NCBI GenBank assembly: GCA_029246415.1
Contig: JAQWNF010000018.1
Location: 1-64,000, forward strand
Direction of reading: 5' to 3'
DNA length: 64,000 nt
Source of the DNA: Glaciecola sp.
Lineage (GTDB): Bacteria > Pseudomonadota > Gammaproteobacteria > Enterobacterales > Alteromonadaceae
The translations under genes and the position numbers were made by a program. Each line of letters opens with the position of its first letter. Position 1 is the first letter of the stretch. Shown here piece after piece: positions 41,129 through 48,611 of the stretch. The notes beneath the pieces are model-generated. The model saw only the letters and a program-made list of their open reading frames with translations. It was not told the origin of the DNA and searched no databases.

Positions 41129-41866
41129 ATGTGTCGTGAACATCTTATAAAGTTACAACAATCGCTATACAAAGCATTCGGCTGCTTGCTAATGGCGTAC
41201 GTACTACTCGTAAGTTCAACGAGTCATGCTGATATTGTTGTGGATAAAGTCTACAAACCTAACATTTTACCTTTTGAACGGGACGTTGAATGGCGTTTAG
41301 TTTCCCGTCAAACTGACGATGGTAATGAGTTATTTCATCGTGTCGGGTATGGACATGCCTTTACGGAAGGCTTCATGGTCGAAGTGTTTTTAAGCGCTGA
41401 ACGCGATGAACAAGAAAATCTCAGTTTAGCTGAATATGAAGTCGAAGCGCGCTGGATGTTTGGTGAACAAGGCCAATACTGGGCCGATACAGCGGTTATT
41501 TTCGAACTAGAAAAATCCCACAAAGTCGATAAATATAAAACGAGCATGGGTGTGATTAATGAAAAACAATTTGGTCGCACCCACTTAGCAACAAATCTCA
41601 TTGTTAAATATGTCTTTGGGCAGGCGGTTGACTCAGTATTAGAAAGTGAGTTTAGAATGCAATATCGTTACCGCCTCAGACAAGCCTTTCAGCCTGCATT
41701 AGAGCTGTATGCGGATAAAGATTTTCTGGGGATTGGCCCAGGTTTTATGGGGGTCAAAAAGTTTAGTCCACGCCAGCAACTGAAGTGGGAGCTAGCGTTT
41801 ATTAAAGGCTTTAACGGCGATAGCAAAGATCATACTTTGCGCGCGGGATTGCAGTGGAGTTTTTAA
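41129..41866 (+). CDS. Predicted outer-membrane protein
   Basis: A 245-aa protein with a signal peptide (residues 1-33, cleavage after SHA) and a mature chain of alternating amphipathic strands (VEWRLVSRQ, MVEVFLSAERDE, YEVEARWMFGE, LKWELAFIKGF). It ends in the aromatic LQWSF typical of beta-barrel insertion. It begins 1 nt after the preceding stop, so it belongs to the same transcript. I do not recognise a named family. It could be a small porin or a structural partner of the later beta-barrel. No catalytic motif is seen. Confidence 0.75.
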   Translation: MCREHLIKLQQSLYKAFGCLLMAYVLLVSSTSHADIVVDKVYKPNILPFERDVEWRLVSRQTDDGNELFHRVGYGHAFTEGFMVEVFLSAERDEQENLSLAEYEVEARWMFGEQGQYWADTAVIFELEKSHKVDKYKTSMGVINEKQFGRTHLATNLIVKYVFGQAVDSVLESEFRMQYRYRLRQAFQPALELYADKDFLGIGPGFMGVKKFSPRQQLKWELAFIKGFNGDSKDHTLRAGLQWSF

Positions 41867-41911
41867 TGGTGTTTCTAATGTCTTTGTTAATAGTGTTGCT
41901 AATGGCGGGAA
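41864..41911 (+). repeat. Degenerate 12-bp tandem repeat after the outer-membrane gene
   Basis: Four consecutive units start with TAAT: TAATGGTGTTTC, TAATGTCTTTGT, TAATAGTGTTGC, TAATGGCGGGAA. The first unit contains the stop codon of the outer-membrane protein gene. It looks like decayed duplication of the gene end. Confidence 0.5.
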
Positions 41912-41937
41912 TACTCAAAAGCAGCACGGCCATTTTT
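41901..41937 (+). terminator. Weak terminator closing the first transcription unit
   Basis: Stem AATGGC/GCCATT with a 22-nt loop, running into TTT, 34 nt after the stop of the outer-membrane gene and just before the second direct-repeat box. Confidence 0.4.
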
Positions 41938-41944
41938 ATTCAAG

Positions 41945-41975
41945 CTTAAGGTAGAGTTAAGTTTCGTTGGTTAAT
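41945..41975 (+). promoter_or_regulatory. Second direct-repeat box, upstream of the thioredoxin gene
   Basis: CTTAAG-GTAGA-GTTAAG (41945-41961), the same half-sites and spacing as at 37860-37876, again ending 48 nt before the ATG. At the same distance as the first box's -10 lies GTTAAT (41970-41975), a 4/6 match to TATAAT. It defines the start of a second transcription unit under the same regulator. Confidence 0.65.
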
Positions 41976-42009
41976 CTTTAATTATCATTGATTAACTATA
42001 GTATTTTTT

Positions 42010-42534
42010 ATGCATCAATTCACACGTATGTGTTTTATCCTAGCCTGTTTGGTCGGGCTTTGGGCAGGACAAGCGCAGTTAGTATTAGCTAAACCTGTTA
42101 ATTATCCAGCACCACCTATCGCTATCCAACAGCCAAATCAATTATCAAAAGCTAACACCCAAGCCAGTTCACTAACAGATCTTGAAGGCAAAGTCGTCTA
42201 TGTCGATTTTTGGGCATCTTGGTGCGTGCCGTGCCGTCGATCATTTCCTTGGATGAACCAAATGCAACAGCAATATGGCGATGAGTTAGTGATCTTAGCG
42301 ATTAATCTAGATCAAGAGCCTGAACTTGCTCAACAATTTTTAATGGATAATCCATCAGCATTTCATGTTGAATTTAATCCCTCTGGTGAGCTTGCCCAAG
42401 CCTATCAAGTGATTGGAATGCCGAGCAGTTATTTAATTGATAAGCGCGGTCAAGTGCGCTTTGCCCATACTGGTTTTTTTATTAAACAGATAGCCAATTA
42501 TGAGCACAGTATTGCTCAATTAATTGCGGAATAA
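42010..42534 (+). CDS. TlpA-like periplasmic thioredoxin
   Basis: A 174-aa exported thiol-disulfide protein: signal peptide (1-27, after LVLA), then a thioredoxin fold with active site WCVPC (C72, C75) and cis-proline loop GMPSSYLID. The WASWCVPCRRSFPWM pattern is typical of TlpA/ResA-type reductases, which keep periplasmic cysteines or metal sites reduced. The next gene ends in a Cys-Gly-Cys motif, a plausible client. First gene of the second transcription unit. Confidence 0.9.
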   Translation: MHQFTRMCFILACLVGLWAGQAQLVLAKPVNYPAPPIAIQQPNQLSKANTQASSLTDLEGKVVYVDFWASWCVPCRRSFPWMNQMQQQYGDELVILAINLDQEPELAQQFLMDNPSAFHVEFNPSGELAQAYQVIGMPSSYLIDKRGQVRFAHTGFFIKQIANYEHSIAQLIAE

Positions 42535-42542
42535 AGAGGATA

Positions 42543-42770
42543 ATGATGAAAAAAATATTCAAATTAGCATTAGTTGCTATCACAGTGTCCCAAGCGGTCG
42601 GCTGTGCGAGTTTAGGTGTACAGCCCTGGGAGCGTGATTTACTTGCCAAAGATGAAATGTCACTTAACGCCGAAGGTGTCGACTTAGGGTTAGACGACCA
42701 TATTTACTTTTCCAAAGAAGCGACTTCTGGTGGTCGTGCGTTTGCTGGTGGAGGTTGTGGATGCAACTAA
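42543..42770 (+). CDS. DUF4266-type mini-lipoprotein with a GGGCGCN tail
   Basis: A 75-aa lipoprotein. The signal sequence ends in a lipobox (AVGC, C21). The mature 55 residues contain the family block PWERDLLAKDEM and end in TSGGRAFAGGGCGCN, with cysteines C72 and C74 just before the C-terminus. I recall this small family as DUF4266, a recurrent neighbour of DUF3570 and ApbE genes; function unknown. The Gly-rich Cys-Gly-Cys tail suggests metal binding or modification, and TSGG could be an acceptor for flavin transfer (inference). A second ATG at 42546 is better spaced from AGAGGA. The tail codons contain the ribosome site of the next gene. Confidence 0.85.
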   Translation: MMKKIFKLALVAITVSQAVGCASLGVQPWERDLLAKDEMSLNAEGVDLGLDDHIYFSKEATSGGRAFAGGGCGCN

Positions 42771-44149
42771 TAGAACATCCTTCATCGATGCGCTTTGCAG
42801 ACAAGACGATTGTTAAGCCTAAACCAATTGCAGCTAGCTTAGCCGTCGCAACTTGTGCTTTATTAGGTGCAGTTAGCCCGCTTGCACAAGCGAATCCCGA
42901 TACTGCGGACGAATGGAAATTTGATACCGCGATACTATATTATGGTGAGACCGATCGTGTGAGCCTAGTTGAGGGCGTGGTGAGTGCCACTAAAGATTTT
43001 GGTGATGAGCATATTTTCAATGGTAAAGTGACCTTCGATGGCTTAACCGGTGCATCAGCCACCGGAGCTGTACCACAAGATACGGTACAAACCTTTTCAC
43101 GCCCATCCGGCAATGGAGGCTATGCCGTTGCTGCTGGCGAAACCCCATTAGATGACACCTTCAAAGACTCTCGCGTACAGCTTAATGCGCAGTGGACCCA
43201 ACCGCTTGCTACGGATTTACGCGGATCAACCGGTGTACATGTTTCTAAAGAATATGATTATTTGTCTCTTGGCGTAAACGGCTCATTGGCGCGTGATTTT
43301 AATCAAAAAAATACCACGTTATCGCTAGGCTTATCTTATCAGTTTGATAGTATTGATCCTGTTGGCGGGACACCAGAGCGTCTGGGTAGCACTTCAGTGC
43401 TAAACAGTGTCAGTGATTATGATTTATATGATGACTACCTTGATGCAAACGGTTCTGGTAACGCCGACTTTGATGCACATGCAAGCCAATATGAGAGCCG
43501 TGAAGGGGCACAAGACAAAGATACTATCGATGTCTTATTTGGCTTGACGCAAATCATCAATCGCCGCACCATTATGCAGCTTAATTACGGTATGTCTGTG
43601 TCAGATGGTTATTTAAATGATCCCTATAAACTGGTGTCTGTCGTCAATAACCAAGGCACCGTGCAGGATACCTTATTTGAATCTCGACCGGATTCACGTA
43701 CCAAACACAACGTGTATTGGCAGACTAAATACGCGATGGACAGCGGTGTGGTTGATTTGTCATATCGTTTTGCTAGGGATGATTGGGATATTCAATCGCA
43801 TACGTTAGAGTCGCGCTTACGCTATAATTTATCAGATAACAGCTATATTCAACCGCATGTGCGTTATTATCAACAAAGTGCTGCAGAGTTTTATCAGCCA
43901 TTTTTACTCAGTGATCAACCGCTGCCTACTTATGCCAGTGCAGATTATCGTTTGGGTGATATGGATGCGTATACGGTGGGTGTAAAATACGGACAAAAGC
44001 TTGATAACGGTGATGCTTGGGCGGTTCGGGTTGAGTATTATCAACAAAACCCGAAGAATGCAGGCTTTGCCGAGCCTGGGCAACTTGCTGAATTAGAGCT
44101 TTATCCGAGTATTAAAGCACTGATAGTTCAGTTTAACTATCAATTCTAA
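42761..44149 (+). CDS. DUF3570-type outer-membrane beta-barrel
   Basis: A 462-aa protein with a signal peptide (cleavage near SPLAQA, about residue 45) and many amphipathic strands with aromatic girdles (WKFDTAILYYGETDRVSLV, GVVDLSYRFARDDWDI, WAVRVEYYQQ). It ends in IVQFNYQF, the outer-membrane insertion signal. The NPDTADEWKFDTAILYY start and the IINRRTIMQLNYGMSVSDGYLNDPYK segment match my memory of the DUF3570 family. ATG 42761 is chosen because GGTGGAGG lies 6 nt upstream; the in-frame TTG six bases before is rejected. It overlaps the DUF4266 gene by 10 nt. Confidence 0.85.
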   Translation: MQLIEHPSSMRFADKTIVKPKPIAASLAVATCALLGAVSPLAQANPDTADEWKFDTAILYYGETDRVSLVEGVVSATKDFGDEHIFNGKVTFDGLTGASATGAVPQDTVQTFSRPSGNGGYAVAAGETPLDDTFKDSRVQLNAQWTQPLATDLRGSTGVHVSKEYDYLSLGVNGSLARDFNQKNTTLSLGLSYQFDSIDPVGGTPERLGSTSVLNSVSDYDLYDDYLDANGSGNADFDAHASQYESREGAQDKDTIDVLFGLTQIINRRTIMQLNYGMSVSDGYLNDPYKLVSVVNNQGTVQDTLFESRPDSRTKHNVYWQTKYAMDSGVVDLSYRFARDDWDIQSHTLESRLRYNLSDNSYIQPHVRYYQQSAAEFYQPFLLSDQPLPTYASADYRLGDMDAYTVGVKYGQKLDNGDAWAVRVEYYQQNPKNAGFAEPGQLAELELYPSIKALIVQFNYQF

Positions 44150-44213
44150 GTAGCCATTTAGGAGATCAATTTTAATGTTCAATTTTCATGTTTAATTTTA
44201 ACAATTAGCACCA

Positions 44214-45119
44214 ATGAGGAAGCATGCAATAAGAGAAGTCTCAATAGAAGTTCGGGGTGATCACATTTGTGGTCGCTTTGATGCTATGGCTTCTCCGTGT
44301 GAAGTGTTAATTGATGCTATTGATTCACAACAAGCACTGGCTTTAACTCAAGCTATCGCCACGGAAGCATGGCGTATTGAAAGCAAATATTCGCGCTATC
44401 GCGATGACAATATCATGTATGAAATTAATCATGCTCAGGGTCAAGCGGTTGCGATTGATCATGAAACTCAACAATTATTATCCCTTGCCAATACTTGTTT
44501 TGAACTCAGTGAAGGGCGCTTTGATGTCACTAGCGGTATCCTTGGGCAAGTGTGGCAGTTTGATGGCAGCGATACGATCCCGTCTCAAACAATGATCGAA
44601 GCTTGTCTTGTTTGTAGTGGTTGGGAAAATGTCCAATTGGCTGATGATAGTGTTCGCTTACTACCTGGCTATGCTATTGATTTAGGCGGTATTGGTAAAG
44701 AATATGCAGTGGATCGATGTGTGCAGCTCGCGCGTGAAATGCAGCCAACTTGGTCAGTCTTAGTGAATTTTGGTGGGGACATTGGCGTTACGCGTCCTCG
44801 TCAAGCTCATCCATATTGGCAAGTCGGCATTGAGCACCCCGATCCTGCCAGAACGACCCAAATGTTAGTGACTATTGCCCAAGGTGGGTTAGCAACAAGT
44901 GGCGATGCAAAACGTTTTTTACTAAAAGACGGCGTGCGCTATGGTCATGTACTTGATCCACAAACCGGTTATCCCGTTAAAGACGCGCCAAGATCGGTAA
45001 CCGTGGCCGGAGAAAACTGTACTCAAGCTGGATTATTAGCTACGTTAGCCATATTACACGGTGCTCAAGCTGAAGTGTTTTTACAAGAGCAGGCAGTCAC
45101 TCATTGGTGTCTGTGGTAA
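44214..45119 (+). CDS. apbE: ApbE-like FAD:protein FMN transferase, no export signal
   Basis: ApbE enzymes attach FMN from FAD to Thr/Ser of target proteins. The 301-aa sequence has the family blocks MASPCEVLI, YSRYRDDNIMYEIN, RFDVTSGILGQVW, AIDLGGIGKEYAVD, VNFGGDIGV, LATSGDAKRF and GHVLDPQTGYPV. Two departures are visible. First, there is no signal peptide or lipobox, and an in-frame stop at 44199 prevents extension, so it should be cytosolic. Second, the usual metal Asp in the ADALAT-like motif is Gly (AGLLAT, G273), while T277 is kept. Last gene of the DUF4266-DUF3570 unit, 64 nt after it. The ribosome site is weak. Confidence 0.88.
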   Translation: MRKHAIREVSIEVRGDHICGRFDAMASPCEVLIDAIDSQQALALTQAIATEAWRIESKYSRYRDDNIMYEINHAQGQAVAIDHETQQLLSLANTCFELSEGRFDVTSGILGQVWQFDGSDTIPSQTMIEACLVCSGWENVQLADDSVRLLPGYAIDLGGIGKEYAVDRCVQLAREMQPTWSVLVNFGGDIGVTRPRQAHPYWQVGIEHPDPARTTQMLVTIAQGGLATSGDAKRFLLKDGVRYGHVLDPQTGYPVKDAPRSVTVAGENCTQAGLLATLAILHGAQAEVFLQEQAVTHWCLW

Positions 45120-45133
45120 AACAGACACCAATG
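45102..45133. terminator. 13-bp hairpin enclosing the apbE stop codon
   Basis: A perfect inverted repeat CATTGGTGTCTGT/ACAGACACCAATG with the 6-nt loop GGTAAA, so the TAA stop sits in the loop. It is very stable but has no T-run. It lies between convergent genes and may block read-through or protect the 3' end. Confidence 0.5.
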
Positions 45134-45171
45134 CCACTGCTATAAGCAATGAGCGCATAAAACACTCAGTA

Positions 45172-48100
45172 TTAGTGCACCCAGTGATAATTTTTCGCTT
45201 TAGCGTCAACCTCAAGCTGCGTCGCTTGTGGTATAAACTGACTGTTTTCATCAGCAAAGAAGAATGGTGCAGGCTTGGTTTCACTGCCTAGTTCTTGCAT
45301 TGTAGCAGCCGCAAATACCCGTCCATTAATCACAGTATGACTGACATACTCACTGCGTTGAATATCAGCTAAGACATCACCGTCAATAATCGCTAAATCA
45401 GCGACCTTGCCGATTTCGATACTGCCTATTTGTTTATCCATACCTAGATGGCGAGCACCATCAATCGTACCACCGCGCAGCGCTTCCCAAGGGGTAAAGC
45501 CGCCTTGTGCCATGATCCACAGTTCCCAATGCGCGGCTAAGCCTTCACGTTGGCCATGCGCACCGATATGGACACTGACGCCATTTTCACGCAACGTCTT
45601 GGCGTATTTTGCGACCTCAATATGGTTGTACTGCTCATCTGGTGCAGTAGGTCGTCGTATCGAGCGGCTATCGAGCAATTTGTGAGGGGTATAACGCAGT
45701 AAGCGCTCGTTTTGCCATACATTAGTACGATCATACCAATACTCTTCACCCATCAAGCCGCCATAAGACACGACAAATGTTGGGGTATAACCAAATTTGG
45801 TCGCCGACCACAACTTAGTTAAATCATCATAACCTCTGGCAATTGGTAAAGAGTGCTCTAATCCTGTGTGACCATCGACCAGCATAGATAAGTTTTGTTG
45901 CAACTTACCACCGCCCTCTGGCACAACCATCATGTTTAGCTCACGCGCTGCTTGTAACACCCATTGACGCTGATCACGACGCGGCTGGTTATATGATTTA
46001 ACCGATATTGCACCGACATCTTTTAGGCGTTGCACATGAAAATACGCGTCTTCAAAATCATTAATAATGGCTTTGTAACCTAGGCCCTCTGCACCATATA
46101 AAATAGTACCTGTAGAATAAACACGAGGACCTACGCGTAAACCAGCGCGTTGTAATTCTGCAGCAGCAAAAATCTCAGTCGTATCGTTTGACGGATCATG
46201 AATGGTGGTGACACCAAACGCTAGATTCGAAAACTGTGACCAGTTTTGTTGAGGAATGATCTCATTACGACCTTGAGAGCCATGTGCGTGGGTATCGACT
46301 AAGCCTGGGATCACCGTTTTACCTGTAGCATCCACAATCAGTGCATCTTCAGGGATGGTGATACCATCAGCAGGACCTACCGCTTCGATAATATTACCAT
46401 TAATCAATACGATCCCGTTGTTAATGACTTCTTGTTTGTTATCAGCATCACGCATAGTCACGACATTACCACCGACAATCGCAGTATAACCTTGGGCTTT
46501 TTTGCTTGCTCGGCTAAACGACAGTTTTAGTCCTTCGGTAACTGGTACTGCATCATCAGCATTGGCTTCAGCAAGAGATTGTTCATACAAATACGGACCA
46601 TGGAACCAAGTTAATGATTGGTTATCTGGGGCCCAATTTAAATATTCACCTGCGCGAGCTGAAATCTGTTTAACCGGCAACGAGGTCATCGTTGGGCTGA
46701 TCGTGATTTTTTTACCATTTTCAACAAACGGCACGACATATGTGTTGTATTGATACACAAATGCGACCCATTGTTTATCATGTGAAAGTCGGTATTCACT
46801 GACTTTGTCAGCACCATATAGGTGTGTGCGTTTATCTTCACCGCGAAGATCAACACTCGATAATTGCGTTTCACTATAAGGTGTGCCTGACACATATTCA
46901 GTAAAATACACGCGTTCACTGCCGCCTGCAAAATGCGGTTGCATCCCTTGTTTACTTACGCGAACACTTTTTTCAGCATCCAGATCATGGACATAAATCC
47001 CTGGCTCTACTGAATATGTCGGGTCGAGTAAATACCCGCCGGTGAATTTGCGATAAGTGATTTTGTCACCATCAGGTGAAAAGGCCGGTTCAACGTAGTG
47101 ACCAGGTTGTGCTGTAATCACTTCGCCATTGCCGCCTCTAGCAGACACAACGCGTACCGAGCCTAACTCTTGATCATGCCATGTGGTGTAGACAATTTGC
47201 TTGCCATCATTAGCATAACGCGGGAAATATTCATCATGGGAGTTTTGTTTGGTTAAACGTTTCGTTTTACCTGATTTCAGATCACGGACGTACAGTTTAC
47301 CGAGCGCTTGGAACAGTGCTTTTTTACCGTCAGGTGATTTTTGAGACCAACGTAACATTTTCACGTCAAAGTTATCTGGCGCCACATCAACATCAAAACG
47401 CACAGCATCAGCATACTGTAATTGACTATCAATGCTGATATCCAAAGTAGTGAGAGTTTGGTCTTTGACGGTCAAACGATGAATTTTACCTGCCGTCCAA
47501 AACACTAATTGCTCACTATCTGGCGTCCAATCAAAATAACTAAAGTAGCCTTCAGAGCCAAAGCCTTCTTGCATGTCACGTTCAAGATCTTTAAACACTG
47601 GGGTTTCTGTACCAGTGGCGAGATCTTTAATAAACAAGGCTGTTTTTTCTTGAATACGTCGAATAAACGCAATGTGCTTGCCATCTGGAGAAGGAGTCGG
47701 GACAACAGCACCGCCGGTACCTGAAATAAAGCGTTCTTCTTCACCTGTTTCACGATCAAAACGCGTGATAGCAAAGACAGAAGTTAATGGATCGCGGTTG
47801 TAACTAAAGCGAAAACCATCGCTCACATCCTGCGTGTAATAAATGTATTGGCCATCATGTGAAAAGGCAGGATCGGCAATGTTTTTTTGATCTTTTAAGC
47901 CATTAACCCGTTTTTTAATCGCCAGACCTGTGCCACCTATGTGGTGATACATCCAGATTTCGCCAGCAGGAATACTGCGACTGGACATGATCCCTTTGGT
48001 GACAACAATATATTGACCATCAGGACTCCATTTGGGGGAATGAATGATGTTGTTCTTTTCTTTGGTTACTTGACGTAAATCACTACCGTCGATATTCATC

Positions 48101-48555
48101 ACCCATACATTCGATAGACCGTCGCGGTCTGAAATAAAGGCGATTTGCTTACCATTAGGGCTGACAGCAGGATGAATGTTCCATGCAAAATCTTGCGTTA
48201 ACGCTTGTGCATCGCCTCCATCGATAGAGCTGATAAAAATATCACCTAATGTATCAAATACAATGCTCTTGCCATCTGGGGTGACATCGAGACTTGCCCA
48301 CGTAACTTCTGTACTTTTTACATTGACGGTATTGAGTGGAAAAGGAGGCTGTAGTACATCCCACTCGGCAAAGCGTTTACTTGCTTTTTCGTCCGTTGTG
48401 GCTGTTTCTGTTGCTTCTGTTGATTCAGGGGCTTGAGCAAAAACTGGTGCGCTTAGTAACGCACCGGAGAGAAACGCACCTGAAATAAATGTTCTTAAGA
48501 GAAATAGTGCGCCACCGAGTAAACTCGCACGCAAACGCTGTGGGGTATTATTCAT
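45172..48555 (-). CDS. Exported PD40 beta-propeller / amidohydrolase fusion
   Basis: A 1127-aa protein. A signal peptide (about 1-40, ending in VFA) is followed by a TolB-like propeller with many PD40 repeats over residues about 70-660 (DGKSIVFDTLGDIF, SPNGKQIAFISDRDG, SPKWSPDGQYIVVTKG). A metal-dependent amidohydrolase domain covers about 690 to 1095. Metal ligands visible are HAH in GLVDTHAHG, a Lys in SVKSYNQ, His in GLEHSLP and SVHIGAHGQ. The C-terminal GSIEIGKVADLAIIDGDVL is the imidazolonepropionase-like tail. Probably a periplasmic hydrolase of cyclic amides or peptides; the substrate is not readable. Convergent with apbE and not part of its cluster. Confidence 0.88.
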   Translation of the reverse strand: MNNTPQRLRASLLGGALFLLRTFISGAFLSGALLSAPVFAQAPESTEATETATTDEKASKRFAEWDVLQPPFPLNTVNVKSTEVTWASLDVTPDGKSIVFDTLGDIFISSIDGGDAQALTQDFAWNIHPAVSPNGKQIAFISDRDGLSNVWVMNIDGSDLRQVTKEKNNIIHSPKWSPDGQYIVVTKGIMSSRSIPAGEIWMYHHIGGTGLAIKKRVNGLKDQKNIADPAFSHDGQYIYYTQDVSDGFRFSYNRDPLTSVFAITRFDRETGEEERFISGTGGAVVPTPSPDGKHIAFIRRIQEKTALFIKDLATGTETPVFKDLERDMQEGFGSEGYFSYFDWTPDSEQLVFWTAGKIHRLTVKDQTLTTLDISIDSQLQYADAVRFDVDVAPDNFDVKMLRWSQKSPDGKKALFQALGKLYVRDLKSGKTKRLTKQNSHDEYFPRYANDGKQIVYTTWHDQELGSVRVVSARGGNGEVITAQPGHYVEPAFSPDGDKITYRKFTGGYLLDPTYSVEPGIYVHDLDAEKSVRVSKQGMQPHFAGGSERVYFTEYVSGTPYSETQLSSVDLRGEDKRTHLYGADKVSEYRLSHDKQWVAFVYQYNTYVVPFVENGKKITISPTMTSLPVKQISARAGEYLNWAPDNQSLTWFHGPYLYEQSLAEANADDAVPVTEGLKLSFSRASKKAQGYTAIVGGNVVTMRDADNKQEVINNGIVLINGNIIEAVGPADGITIPEDALIVDATGKTVIPGLVDTHAHGSQGRNEIIPQQNWSQFSNLAFGVTTIHDPSNDTTEIFAAAELQRAGLRVGPRVYSTGTILYGAEGLGYKAIINDFEDAYFHVQRLKDVGAISVKSYNQPRRDQRQWVLQAARELNMMVVPEGGGKLQQNLSMLVDGHTGLEHSLPIARGYDDLTKLWSATKFGYTPTFVVSYGGLMGEEYWYDRTNVWQNERLLRYTPHKLLDSRSIRRPTAPDEQYNHIEVAKYAKTLRENGVSVHIGAHGQREGLAAHWELWIMAQGGFTPWEALRGGTIDGARHLGMDKQIGSIEIGKVADLAIIDGDVLADIQRSEYVSHTVINGRVFAAATMQELGSETKPAPFFFADENSQFIPQATQLEVDAKAKNYHWVH

Positions 48556-48611
48556 ATTGTTATTCCAAAGCTGAAAATTTACCCGTGACTATACACTATT
48601 CAATTTATAAA

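Noticed and set aside
37925-45119. Region as a prophage or genomic island
   Set aside because: No integrase, transposase, tRNA target or flanking repeats, and base composition is close to that of the neighbours; it is accessory only in gene content.
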